A stretch of DNA of 64,000 bases, taken from positions 558,001 through 622,000 of the forward strand of contig LSNW01000032.1 of the NCBI GenBank assembly GCA_001566965.1, given 5' to 3'. Position 1 is the stretch's first letter. Every line of letters starts with the position of its first letter. Below, in pieces: positions 56,555 through 64,000 of the stretch. Both the position numbers and the translations under genes were made by a program. This stretch comes from Methylothermaceae bacteria B42. GTDB lineage: Bacteria; Pseudomonadota; Gammaproteobacteria; Methylococcales; Methylothermaceae. Below the pieces are notes generated by a model. It did not search any database and was not told the origin of the DNA. It saw only the letters and a list, made by a program, of their open reading frames with translations.

Positions 56555-56586
56555 GCCCTGGCCGGGTTTCTGGCCGGGGCTTTTTT
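56555..56586 (+). terminator. xoxF terminator
   Basis: A 9-bp stem GCCCTGGCC/GGCCGGGGC with one G-T pair and an 8-nt loop is followed by TTTTTT, starting 27 nt after the xoxF stop. It should isolate xoxF from xoxJ. Confidence 0.88.
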
Positions 56587-56590
56587 ATAT

Positions 56591-56922
56591 ACCTAAATTT
56601 TGCAAGTGATTCGAGCACCGAGGGTGTCAAGCTCACCACCTATCAATTTGCTTTTTCGGAGGCGGGGAAGGGGCTGCCGGACCGAAATACGTCCATGAAT
56701 TTAGGCCCGGAGCGGCCATCCATGGCCGCCCACAGCCCCTTCCTCCGCCTCCTCTGCGGAACTGATAGGTGGCAAGGATGTCAAGCAAGGCCTTGGGCAA
56801 GGCGGCAAGCCAATTTCGCGCAGGCGTAACAGCGCTACTTCGAGCATAAAATTGGTGCGGCCAACGCAGCATAAAGGCTTGATTTGGCAGCCGAATGCCG
56901 AAACACTTGCAGAATTAAGGTT
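56591..56922 (+). repeat. MITE-like element, family A, copy interrupted by a family B element
   Basis: Nearly identical to 17552-17734 and in the same orientation, but split at 56632/56779. The left part is 56591-56632 and the right part 56779-56922. Ends read ACCTAAATT and AATTAAGG. The outer flanks share TATAT, which could be a 5-bp target duplication. It lies between the xoxF terminator and xoxJ. Confidence 0.85.
56633..56778 (-). repeat. MITE-like element, family B, full copy nested in family A
   Basis: A 146-bp element with ends CACCACCTATCA and TGATAGGTGG, flanked by exact direct repeats TGTCAAGC (56625-56632 and 56779-56786). Removing it with one repeat restores the uninterrupted family A sequence seen at 17590-17600. 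It is related to 10489-10562. It holds a second inner palindrome (CGGCCATCCATGGCCG). Confidence 0.88.
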
Positions 56923-56997
56923 ATATTGATCCTTTTGAATTTATTGCGTCTAATAATCAGAGTTTCAAGATTAGAACTTAGTGAATGGAGTAATTCT

Positions 56998-57828
56998 ATG
57001 ATCCGGTTTTTAGGTATTACAGTCTGTGTTTTTGCTATTTTCATGGCACAGCCAACCATGGCCAAGGAATCCTTCCGGGTATGCGCCGATCCTGTCAATC
57101 CCCCGCTGTCTGACAAGAAACAGCAAGGGTTCGAGAATAAAATTGCCCAGTTGTTTGCCAAGGAATTGGGTCAAGAAATAACTTACACTTGGTTTCCCCA
57201 GCGGATCGGTTTTTTGCGCAATACCTTAAAAGCCAAGGATCCGGAAACCAAGGAATATAAATGCGATGTGGTGATGGGTGTTCCAGCAGGCTATGAATTG
57301 GCGGCCACCACCAAGCCTTATTACCGTTCCACCTATGTATTGATTGTTGCCAAAGGCAAGGGCTTTGATGATATCCACAGCCCGGAACAACTGGAGCAAC
57401 TACCGCCTGAACGCAAAAAGGATCTGAAGATCGCCATGTTTGACCGCACGCCCGGGGTGACCTGGTTGCTTCGTCATCACCTGCTCAAACAGGGAAAAAC
57501 CTACCAGGCCATGACCGGGGATCTCAATGAGAATACAGCGATGCGCTTGGAAAAAGCATTCGCCAAGGGCGATATCAATATGGCCATCGTGTGGGGGCCC
57601 ATCGGTGCCTATCTTCCCTGGAAGCATCCTGATGATTTTAAATTGATTCCCCTCAAGTCAGAAAAAGGCATCCGCTTCAACTATGCCATATCCATGGCGG
57701 TTCGCCGGGGGGACAAGGAAAGACAGCAGCAATTACAGAATCTTTTGAATCAAAAGCACGATGACATCCTTGCCCTGCTTCGTGAATATAAAGTGCCTTT
57801 GGTGGATAAAGAAGGCAATCCTTTGTAA
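56998..57828 (+). CDS. xoxJ: XoxJ, periplasmic solute-binding-like protein of methanol oxidation
   Basis: A 276-residue exported protein with signal peptide ending near PTMAKE. It has a family 3 solute-binding fold: FRVCADPVNPPLSDKKQQGF, ENKIAQLFAKELGQEITYTW and AIVWGPIGAYLPW. XoxJ/MxaJ proteins are thought to help activate or mature the methanol dehydrogenase. The ATG at 56998 is preceded by GGAG and the signal peptide. The frame is open further upstream into the repeat. It is 470 nt from xoxF, unusually far, because of the nested elements. Confidence 0.93.
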   Translation: MIRFLGITVCVFAIFMAQPTMAKESFRVCADPVNPPLSDKKQQGFENKIAQLFAKELGQEITYTWFPQRIGFLRNTLKAKDPETKEYKCDVVMGVPAGYELAATTKPYYRSTYVLIVAKGKGFDDIHSPEQLEQLPPERKKDLKIAMFDRTPGVTWLLRHHLLKQGKTYQAMTGDLNENTAMRLEKAFAKGDINMAIVWGPIGAYLPWKHPDDFKLIPLKSEKGIRFNYAISMAVRRGDKERQQQLQNLLNQKHDDILALLREYKVPLVDKEGNPL

Positions 57829-57848
57829 GTCCAGAGGAACAAAAGGAG

Positions 57849-57877
57849 ACCGGCGGCAAGCAAAGCCCGCCGCCGGT
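57849..57877 (-). terminator. Terminator of the small membrane protein gene
   Basis: A perfect 9-bp stem ACCGGCGGC/GCCGCCGGT with an 11-nt loop. On the minus strand it is followed by CTCCTTTTG, so it serves the gene at 57901-58065. It lies 20 nt after the convergent xoxJ stop. Confidence 0.7.
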
Positions 57878-57900
57878 AAAGAGTGGAGGCGTCGATACGC

Positions 57901-58065
57901 TCAGCGGTAGGAAGACATTGCCGGATCTTTAGCAATCGCTTCCGCGCTGGTTTTATATTTACCGTGTTCTGATTTTTTGACCATCCACATAGTAACTGCC
58001 ACCGCGATGACAACCGCTGCAATAATATGCCAAAAGTAATCTTTTTCTTTATCTTGAGTCGCCAT
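57901..58065 (-). CDS. Small single-helix membrane protein (54 residues)
   Basis: Reads MATQDKEKDY, then a hydrophobic helix (FWHIIAAVVIAVAVTMWMV) and a Lys-rich tail ending in MSSYR. AGAGGAG stands 8 nt before the ATG, and a hairpin terminator follows the TGA, so the gene looks real and monocistronic. The topology is probably N-in single-span. I do not recognise the family. An FNR-like dyad about 80 nt upstream suggests oxygen- or redox-dependent control. Confidence 0.7.
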   Translation of the reverse strand: MATQDKEKDYFWHIIAAVVIAVAVTMWMVKKSEHGKYKTSAEAIAKDPAMSSYR

Positions 58066-58144
58066 AAAGAACTCCTCTTGTTTTAAACAATAGTGACTGA
58101 TGAACAGTCGCTGGCTAAATTACCATGTATAATTTGTGGGTATT

Positions 58145-58158
58145 TTGACACAAGTCAA
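58145..58158 (-). promoter_or_regulatory. FNR/CRP-type dyad upstream of the small membrane protein gene
   Basis: TTGACacaaGTCAA is a perfect 5-4-5 dyad differing from the FNR consensus TTGATnnnnATCAA at one position in each half. On the minus strand AATTATAC and TAATTTA lie downstream as possible -10 boxes. The exact promoter is uncertain. Confidence 0.5.
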
Positions 58159-58184
58159 ATTTTGGATGGTTTCACTAAAAGCAT

Positions 58185-58204
58185 GGACCGGTCAGAACCG
58201 GTCC
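58185..58204 (-). terminator. Hairpin overlapping the fadE-like stop codon
   Basis: A perfect 8-bp stem GGACCGGT/ACCGGTCC with a 4-nt loop includes the last codons and the TGA (58192-58194) of the acyl-CoA dehydrogenase gene. On the minus strand it is followed by ATGCTTTTAG. It is probably the end of the beta-oxidation operon. Confidence 0.6.
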
Positions 58205-59976
58205 GTCTCAAACTCCATAATGGCTGGCGCGCCCGCCATGATGCTGGAAAAAAGCGATCCGCTGCGGGGTAGGATTTTTTCCATATAGAAACGCGCGGTG
58301 GCGATTTTGGCTTGGTAGAATCCTTGAGGATCGTTCTCCAACTTGGCCAACGCGGTTTCTGACATCCGCAGCCACATCCATCCCAGCGCTACCAGTCCGA
58401 ACAATTGTAGATAATCGTAAGCGACTGCCGCCCCTTCGTCAGGATCTTGCATGCCCTTGAGAGCGATTTGCACGCTGGCCCGTTGCAGGCGGCCAAAGGC
58501 CTTGGCTACGGCACCCACCATGGGGGCGAGATGAGGATGGTTGCGCCGCTCGCTGAGATAGGCCTCCAAAGGCTGGAAAAACGTTCTAAGATGCCTGCCT
58601 GCATGAGCGGGCAATTTCCGGCCGATTAAATCCAGGGCCTGGATCCCGTTGGTTCCTTCATAGAGCTGGCCGATACGCGCATCACGCACTAATTGTTCGA
58701 CACCATTTTCGGTGATATAGCCGTGTCCACCATAGACTTGTACTGCCAGGTTGGTGGCTTCGAAGCCTAAATCGGTAAAGAAGGCTTTCATCACCGGGGT
58801 GATCAGGGCGATGAAATCTTCGGCTTCCTGTCTTGCCTTTTCGTTGGTTTGTCTTTCGGAATGATCCAGTCGGGCGGCGGCCCACACGCTCATGGCCCGC
58901 ATGCCTTCGTTATAGGCCCGCATGGTCAGAAGCATCCGCCGCACATCGGCATGGACAATGATGGGATCGGCGGGTTTGTCAGGATTCACCGGCCCTTTCA
59001 AAGCCCGGCCCTGAAGGCGCTCGCGGGCGTAATGAACGGCATTTTGATAGCCGATTTCCGCCAGCCCCAGACCTTGCAACCCTACCCACAGGCGGGCCCG
59101 ATTCATCATCAAAAACATGGCTCGAAGACCTTGATTCTCCTTGCCAATCAGCCAGCCCTTGGCGTTATTGAAGCTCAAGGTGCAGGTGCTGGAGGCGCGG
59201 ATTCCCATTTTGTGCTCGATGGAGACGCATTCGACGCCATTGGCAGGGCCAAGGGCGCCGTCTACCTGCGGGACAAATTTGGGCACTAAAAACAAACTGA
59301 TGCCTTTGGTTCCGGGCGGTGCGTCAGGGGTACGGGCCAACACCATATGGATGATGTTTTCCGTAAGATCGTGTTCGCCGGCGGAAATGAAGATTTTGCC
59401 GCCGTTCAATTGATAGCTGCCGTCTGCCTGGGGGACCGCGCGGGTACGGATGAGGCCCAGATCGGTACCACACTGGGGTTCGGTCAGGCACATGGTGCCG
59501 CTCCAGCGCCCTTCCACCAAAGGCGGGAGGTAAAGGGATTTCAGTTCATCGGTGCCGTATTGGTGGAGGAGTTCATAGACCCCGTGGGTTAATTCGGAAT
59601 ATATAGCGAACGAAAGGTTGGTGGAGCAAATCATCTCCCCCACCATGCAATGAAGCATGTGGGGCAGGCCTTGGCCGCCAAATTCGGGATCGCAACTGAG
59701 GGAAGGCCAGCCGCCTTCGATATATTGCCGGTAGGCTTCCTTGTACCCCTTGGGGGTAAAGACCTGGCCGTTTTCAAACCGGCAACCTTCCTGATCACCG
59801 CTTTGGTTCAGGGGCAGCAGCACTTTTTCGCAAAACCGCGCGGCTTCTTCCAAAACAGCGCCCAACAGGTCCGGGGAAACGTCCTCCATACCCGGCAGCG
59901 ACTGCAAATCACCGCCTTGGAGCAGTTCTTCGTAAACAAAGCGCATATCGCGCAGAGGGGCGGAGTAGGTCAACAT
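58192..59976 (-). CDS. Acyl-CoA dehydrogenase, long (FadE/DmdC-like)
   Basis: A 594-residue FAD enzyme. After an N-terminal extension (LTYSAPLRDMRFVYEELLQ) come the acyl-CoA dehydrogenase domains with MCLTEPQCGTDLGLIRTRA, INGGKIFISAGEHD-like KIFISAGEHDL and QVYGGHGYITENGVEQLVRD, then a C-terminal helical extension. The size and ends match the ~595-residue group that includes Bacillus-type FadE partners and the methylmercaptopropionyl-CoA dehydrogenase DmdC. The chain length acted on is unknown. It is last in a fadD-fadA-fadB-like operon, 14 nt after fadB. Confidence 0.88.
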   Translation of the reverse strand: MLTYSAPLRDMRFVYEELLQGGDLQSLPGMEDVSPDLLGAVLEEAARFCEKVLLPLNQSGDQEGCRFENGQVFTPKGYKEAYRQYIEGGWPSLSCDPEFGGQGLPHMLHCMVGEMICSTNLSFAIYSELTHGVYELLHQYGTDELKSLYLPPLVEGRWSGTMCLTEPQCGTDLGLIRTRAVPQADGSYQLNGGKIFISAGEHDLTENIIHMVLARTPDAPPGTKGISLFLVPKFVPQVDGALGPANGVECVSIEHKMGIRASSTCTLSFNNAKGWLIGKENQGLRAMFLMMNRARLWVGLQGLGLAEIGYQNAVHYARERLQGRALKGPVNPDKPADPIIVHADVRRMLLTMRAYNEGMRAMSVWAAARLDHSERQTNEKARQEAEDFIALITPVMKAFFTDLGFEATNLAVQVYGGHGYITENGVEQLVRDARIGQLYEGTNGIQALDLIGRKLPAHAGRHLRTFFQPLEAYLSERRNHPHLAPMVGAVAKAFGRLQRASVQIALKGMQDPDEGAAVAYDYLQLFGLVALGWMWLRMSETALAKLENDPQGFYQAKIATARFYMEKILPRSGSLFSSIMAGAPAIMEFETDRF

Positions 59977-59990
59977 GATGGTTACCTCAT

Positions 59991-62303
59991 TCAGTTGCGC
60001 AACGGTTTACCGGTGTCCAGCATGTGTTCCAGCCGGGCCAGGGTTTTGGGTTGGCGGATTAAATGCATAAAGGCCTGCCGCTCCAGTCCCAAAATGTCGT
60101 TTTCGCCAATTTCATCCACCAGATCGGTATCACCCCCGCTGAGAACCCGAGCCAAGTGCTTGGCAATTTCCGCATCGTATTCACTGGCTTGGCCTTTGAG
60201 GCGCAGTTGATGGACGCCCATGTCCAATGCGGCTTGGCCAGTCGGACCGGGCAGATGGTAAGCCGGGGGTGCGGTAATGGCGTAATTTTCACAAAGCTTG
60301 AGAGCCAACTGCTTGGCGTCGTGCAGTACCCGATCCCTGTTCATGGTAATGCCGTCTTGGGCATCCAAAATCCTTTGCTTTTGGGCCTCGAAGGCGGAGC
60401 CTGACACCTTGGCCAGGCCGATTTGCTCGAAGGATTGACTTACTGGCGGAATAGGGCCGCCGGGTCGGTCGGGCGCCTGGCTATGGCGGCACAGCATTTC
60501 TTTGCAGCCGCCCCACGCGGGAATCAACCCGACCCCTACTTCCACCAGTCCAGAATAAAGTTCGGCATGGCTTTGGCGGGCATCGCAGTGGAGCAGGATT
60601 TCGCAGCCGCCGCCCAGCGCCATGCCAGATGGCGCGCCAACCACAGGAAAAGGGGCGTATTTCAGTGCCTTGAAGGTGCTTTGCCCCTGGGCGACCAAGC
60701 GTTCGATTTCATCCCACAGGGCGGTATTGATGGCAAACATCAAGACTCCCAGATTGGCGCCGGCGGAAAAGTGCTGGGCTTCGTTATAAATGACCAGGGC
60801 TTTGAAATCCCGGGCGACGATGGTGATGGTCTTTTCAATCATCTCCATCACCAAAGGATCCAGGGTGTTCATCTTGCTGTGGAACTCCAAACAGGCCACG
60901 CCGTCACCGATATCCCAGAGGCTGGCGGAAGCATTTTTTGCCACTGGCTTGCTGGCGATTTTGATATCTTCCAAAAGCAGCACGCCTGTAGGACGCCGAA
61001 TCGGTTGATATTGGCCGTCGAATCCAAGCTGCCACTTTTGTTGGTCACGGATTTGGTAAAAACGCTCCGCCTTTTGAAGCAAGTCGGGCACAGGCTGGTT
61101 TTCTGCTTCCAGTTTCTGGCGGAACCAGTTCACGCCCAGTTTATCGATCAGTTCAAAAGGCCCGTATTTCCAGTTGTAACCCATCTTCATGGCTTGGTCT
61201 ATCGAATGGATATCGTGGGCGATTTCAGGCGCCACTTGCACGGCATACAGCAGGGTTTGGGAAAAGACCCGCCAAGCGTAGCGGCCAGCCTTGTCGGGGA
61301 AGGTTAAAAAACCTTGCAATCCTTCCCGGCGGGCAGCGGACAAGCCGGCCAAATTTGGTTTTTGGGCGGGCCGGTATTCCCCTGTGGCCAAATCCAACGC
61401 TTGTTTAACGCGCTTGCCCCCGGAGGTATCGAGGCGGTAAAAACCGCCCTTGCCTTTGCGCCCGGTAAATCCCGAGGCGATCATTTTTTCCAGAAAGTCC
61501 GGGATCCGGGCGATCTGTTGCAAAGAATCGGCGGCGGGCAGACGCTGCTGAAGGTTGGCGAGGATCTTGGGCATTAAATCCAGCCCTACCAAATCGAGCA
61601 GGCCGAAAATGCCGGTTTTGGGAATGCCTAAGGGGCGTAGGGCAGCGTCGGCTTCCTCGACCGTCAAACCCAGCTCCAGAGCGCTCAATAATCCCCATTG
61701 CAACCAGTAGCTGCCAATCCGGTTGGCAATGAAGCCCGGCGTGTCCTTGCACTGGATAACGGTTTTTCCCAGGTGGTGATCCAGACAGGTGATGAGTGCT
61801 TCCAAGCGGGTGCTTTCGCACTGTCCAGGCACCACTTCCAGCAACCGCATGTAACGGGGCGGGTTAAAGAAATGGGTAATACAAAAACGATTGGCCAGGT
61901 CTTCCGAAAGACCCGAGGTTAACTGGGCCAAGGGCAAGGTAGAGGTATTGGAAGACAGCACGGCAGAAGGTTTCAGGAACGGTTCAATTTTCTGGTAAAG
62001 GGATTGCTTGATGGCAAGATCCTCGATCACCGCTTCACAGACCCAATCGGCTTCTGTGAGCCATTCCAGATGATCTTCCAGATTGCCGGGCCGGATCCTG
62101 CGGGCGAATTTCGGCAACATCAAAGGCGCAGGCTGCATTTTCAGCAGACGGTCGATAGCGCCTTTGGCGAGCATATCCCGGTCAGGAGCACCTTCCGGCA
62201 CAATATCCAACAACATCACTTCCAGCCCAGCGTTGGCCGCCTGGGCGGCAATCTGCGCCCCCATCACCCCAGCACCCAGGATGGCTACTTTTTGCACGCT
62301 CAT
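59991..62303 (-). CDS. 3-hydroxyacyl-CoA dehydrogenase/enoyl-CoA hydratase (FadN/FadB-type)
   Basis: A 770-residue bifunctional beta-oxidation enzyme. The NAD-binding dehydrogenase part comes first (VAILGAGVMGAQIAAQAANA; FFNPPRYMRLLEVVPG; CKDTPGFIANRIG), and the crotonase part is C-terminal (FSAGANLGVLMFAIN, APFPVVGAPSGMALGGGCE). This order is that of Bacillus FadN, not of E. coli FadB. The ATG at 62303 overlaps the thiolase stop by one base (TGATG) and matches the conserved N-terminus. The frame extends 16 codons further up inside the thiolase gene. Confidence 0.92.
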   Translation of the reverse strand: MSVQKVAILGAGVMGAQIAAQAANAGLEVMLLDIVPEGAPDRDMLAKGAIDRLLKMQPAPLMLPKFARRIRPGNLEDHLEWLTEADWVCEAVIEDLAIKQSLYQKIEPFLKPSAVLSSNTSTLPLAQLTSGLSEDLANRFCITHFFNPPRYMRLLEVVPGQCESTRLEALITCLDHHLGKTVIQCKDTPGFIANRIGSYWLQWGLLSALELGLTVEEADAALRPLGIPKTGIFGLLDLVGLDLMPKILANLQQRLPAADSLQQIARIPDFLEKMIASGFTGRKGKGGFYRLDTSGGKRVKQALDLATGEYRPAQKPNLAGLSAARREGLQGFLTFPDKAGRYAWRVFSQTLLYAVQVAPEIAHDIHSIDQAMKMGYNWKYGPFELIDKLGVNWFRQKLEAENQPVPDLLQKAERFYQIRDQQKWQLGFDGQYQPIRRPTGVLLLEDIKIASKPVAKNASASLWDIGDGVACLEFHSKMNTLDPLVMEMIEKTITIVARDFKALVIYNEAQHFSAGANLGVLMFAINTALWDEIERLVAQGQSTFKALKYAPFPVVGAPSGMALGGGCEILLHCDARQSHAELYSGLVEVGVGLIPAWGGCKEMLCRHSQAPDRPGGPIPPVSQSFEQIGLAKVSGSAFEAQKQRILDAQDGITMNRDRVLHDAKQLALKLCENYAITAPPAYHLPGPTGQAALDMGVHQLRLKGQASEYDAEIAKHLARVLSGGDTDLVDEIGENDILGLERQAFMHLIRQPKTLARLEHMLDTGKPLRN

Positions 62304-63442
62304 CACACTGCCTCCAGAACCGTCGCCATGCCTTGTCCGCCGCCTACGCAAAGGGTTGCTAGGGCATAACGTTTGCCCGTACGCTTGAGCAGTTGCGCCG
62401 CTTTGCCGGTGATTCTGGCGCCACTGGCGCCGAGGGGATGGCCCAAAGCAATGGCGCCCCCGTCCAGGTTAATTTTACTGAGGTCCAGGTTGAGCTCTTT
62501 GACCACCGAAAGCACTTGGGCGGCGAACGCTTCGTTGATTTCAATCAGGTCAATGTCGTCGAGGGTCAAACCCGCCCTCTGGAGCGCCTTTTGGGTGGCC
62601 CCCACAGGGCCGATACCCATAATTTCCGGCGCGCATCCGGTGACCGCCATGCTTTTGATCTTAGCCAACGGCTCCAGATTATGGCGGCTGGCAAATTCCA
62701 TGCTGCAGACCAAAACTGCGCTGGCACCATCGGTAAGCGGGGAAGAAGTGCCGGCGGTAATGGTGCCATCGGCAAGAAAAGCGGGCTTGAGTTGCGCCAG
62801 TTTTTCCAGGCTGGTATCGCTGCGGATGCAGCCATCTTCGGTAACTTCATTTCCGTCAGGAGTTCGAATGGGGACGATTTCTTCCCGGAAACGCCCCTCG
62901 GCCTGGGCGGCGGCTGCCTTTTGATGGCTGCTCAAGGCGAATTTTTCCTGCTCTTCCCGGGGGATGGCGTATTTCTTGGCCAGGTTTTCCGCAGTCTCTC
63001 CCATGCTCATATAGGCTTGGGGGAATTTTTCGTAGAGTCCGGGATGGGGCATGGGGTTATAACCGCCCATGGGGATACGGGTCATGCTTTCCACGCCGGC
63101 GCAGATAAAGGCCTCACCGCTGCCCCAGCGGATGGCGCCGGCGGCGCTGTGGATGGATTGCATGGAGGAGCCGCACCAGCGGTTGATGGTTTGACCGGCG
63201 ATAGGTTGTGGCAGTCCCGCCAGGAATACCACCATCCGGCCTAAATTAAAGCCTTGCTCGGCTTCCTGGAAAGCACAGCCCAGCATGATTTCTTCGATCT
63301 CCTCGGGGGGTACTTTGCTGCGTTTCAGCAAGCCCTGGATGACCTGGGCGGTCAGATCGTCGGGCCGGGTGCGGATAAGGGCGCCCTTGTGGGCCGGGGT
63401 GAAGGGGGAACGGCAATAGCTGGCGATGACCACATCATTCAT
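62303..63442 (-). CDS. fadA: Acetyl-CoA C-acyltransferase (3-ketoacyl-CoA thiolase)
   Basis: A 379-residue thiolase. The nucleophilic Cys is in [12 protein letters not shown] near residue 90, the second active-site region is [17 protein letters not shown], and the C-terminal Cys lies in [11 protein letters not shown]. Length and motifs fit degradative thiolase of beta-oxidation. It overlaps the acyl-CoA ligase gene by 8 nt at its start and the FadN-like gene by 1 nt at its end. Confidence 0.93.
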   Translation of the reverse strand: MNDVVIASYCRSPFTPAHKGALIRTRPDDLTAQVIQGLLKRSKVPPEEIEEIMLGCAFQEAEQGFNLGRMVVFLAGLPQPIAGQTINRWCGSSMQSIHSAAGAIRWGSGEAFICAGVESMTRIPMGGYNPMPHPGLYEKFPQAYMSMGETAENLAKKYAIPREEQEKFALSSHQKAAAAQAEGRFREEIVPIRTPDGNEVTEDGCIRSDTSLEKLAQLKPAFLADGTITAGTSSPLTDGASAVLVCSMEFASRHNLEPLAKIKSMAVTGCAPEIMGIGPVGATQKALQRAGLTLDDIDLIEINEAFAAQVLSVVKELNLDLSKINLDGGAIALGHPLGASGARITGKAAQLLKRTGKRYALATLCVGGGQGMATVLEAV

Positions 63443-64000
63443 CTTTAAGCTCCTCTTTTAGCTGACGGCGCAAGATTTTGCCCACGGTGGTTTTGGGCAG
63501 TTCGTCTCTGAATTCAATATATTTGGGGATCTTATAGCCAGTCAAGTTGGCGCGGCAGAAGATTTTTAGTTCTTTTACGGTAAGATCGGGATCGTCGGCG
63601 ACCACGAAAACTTTGATGGCTTCGCCGGTTTTTTCATCGGGAACGCCAATGGCGGCGCATTCTTTCACCTTGGGGTGACTGACAATGACCTGTTCGATTT
63701 CGTTAGGATAAACGTTGAAACCGGATACCAGAATCATGTCTTTTTTGCGATCGACAATATAGAAGAAGCCTTTGTCGTCCATTTTGGCGATATCGCCGGT
63801 TCTCAGCCAACCGTCTTCGGTGAATACGGCTTTACTTTCCTCTGGCTGCTTCCAGTAGCCCCGCATGACTTGAGGCCCCCGGACGCATAATTCCCCCTCT
63901 TTGCCGATGGGTTGCGGTTCGCCGCCATCAAGGATACAACAGTCGGTGGAAGGCAGTGGCAGGCCGATGCTGCCGGTAAAGGCTTCAATATCCAATGGAT
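63435..64000 (-). CDS. fadD: Long-chain acyl-CoA ligase, C-terminal part, cut by the window
   Basis: The frame is open to the right edge, so only the last ~188 residues are visible. They hold the adenylation-family core motifs [40 protein letters not shown] and the fatty-acid-binding-type [20 protein letters not shown], then the C-terminal lysine region [14 protein letters not shown]. This fits FadD, which makes acyl-CoA from free fatty acids at the inner membrane. It is the first visible gene of the beta-oxidation operon, overlapping fadA by 8 nt. Confidence 0.9.
   Translation of the reverse strand, partial: PLDIEAFTGSIGLPLPSTDCCILDGGEPQPIGKEGELCVRGPQVMRGYWKQPEESKAVFTEDGWLRTGDIAKMDDKGFFYIVDRKKDMILVSGFNVYPNEIEQVIVSHPKVKECAAIGVPDEKTGEAIKVFVVADDPDLTVKELKIFCRANLTGYKIPKYIEFRDELPKTTVGKILRRQLKEELKDE

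Noticed and set aside
57750-58022. 90-codon minus-strand frame between xoxJ and the small membrane protein
   Set aside because: It overlaps the xoxJ 3' end, crosses the GC-rich terminator and is out of frame with the real 54-residue gene at 57901-58065.

Overview
The window looks like chromosome of a gammaproteobacterial one-carbon specialist, most likely a Methylococcales-type methanotroph or a close methylotroph. The evidence is a lanthanide-type methanol dehydrogenase (xoxF) with xoxJ, the formylmethanofuran branch of the tetrahydromethanopterin pathway (fhcB-A-D-C), a Fae-family protein, an NAD-linked formate dehydrogenase with a fused NuoE/NuoF-type subunit, and the canonical gammaproteobacterial block thrS-infC-rpmI-rplT-pheST-ihfA. 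No methane monooxygenase, rRNA, phage or complete insertion sequence is present, so the methanotroph assignment is an inference. No CRISPR array was seen.

Layout. 1-8.3 kb: an edge-truncated unknown gene, tRNA-Pro and the translation block (minus strand), then tRNA-Val. 8.4-10.5 kb: guanine deaminase and a HAD phosphatase. 10.6-12.2 kb: a Fae-like protein lacking the expected catalytic His, in one unit with an NAD-type isocitrate dehydrogenase. 12.4-17.5 kb: a YjgN-like membrane protein, an M48 protease and valS. 17.9-31.9 kb, accessory: an AlgG-like secreted epimerase, a CHASE2 adenylate cyclase pair, bpt, a Fur-box porin/flavoprotein/membrane operon, pilW with a broken pilX, and an Agd3-like polysaccharide deacetylase. 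31.9-39.0 kb: a FwdD-diflavin reductase fusion divergent from fhcBADC. 39.0-43.6 kb: COG0523 GTPase, cyclophilin, nitroreductase, holC, pepA. 43.7-49.4 kb: pcnB-folK-panB-panC-mtnB-mtnD-mtnC, almost all overlapping. 49.5-57.8 kb: formate dehydrogenase, xoxF, xoxJ. 57.9-64 kb: a small membrane protein and a fadD-fadA-fadB-fadE beta-oxidation operon.

How it fits together. XoxF/XoxJ oxidise methanol to formaldehyde or formate in the periplasm. FhcABCD handles formyl groups from tetrahydromethanopterin, and formate dehydrogenase converts formate to CO2 and NADH. The most unusual point is that FhcB here keeps all the iron-sulfur and tungsten/molybdenum-site residues of archaeal FwdB, while a FwdD-like domain sits next door fused to a CysJ-like NADPH diflavin reductase. 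This suggests an NADP(H)-coupled formylmethanofuran dehydrogenase rather than a purely hydrolytic complex.

The intergenic regions hold several families of short non-coding repeats with terminal inverted repeats, some with exact 8-bp target-site duplications. One is nested inside another between xoxF and xoxJ, and one sits in the loop of the valS terminator.
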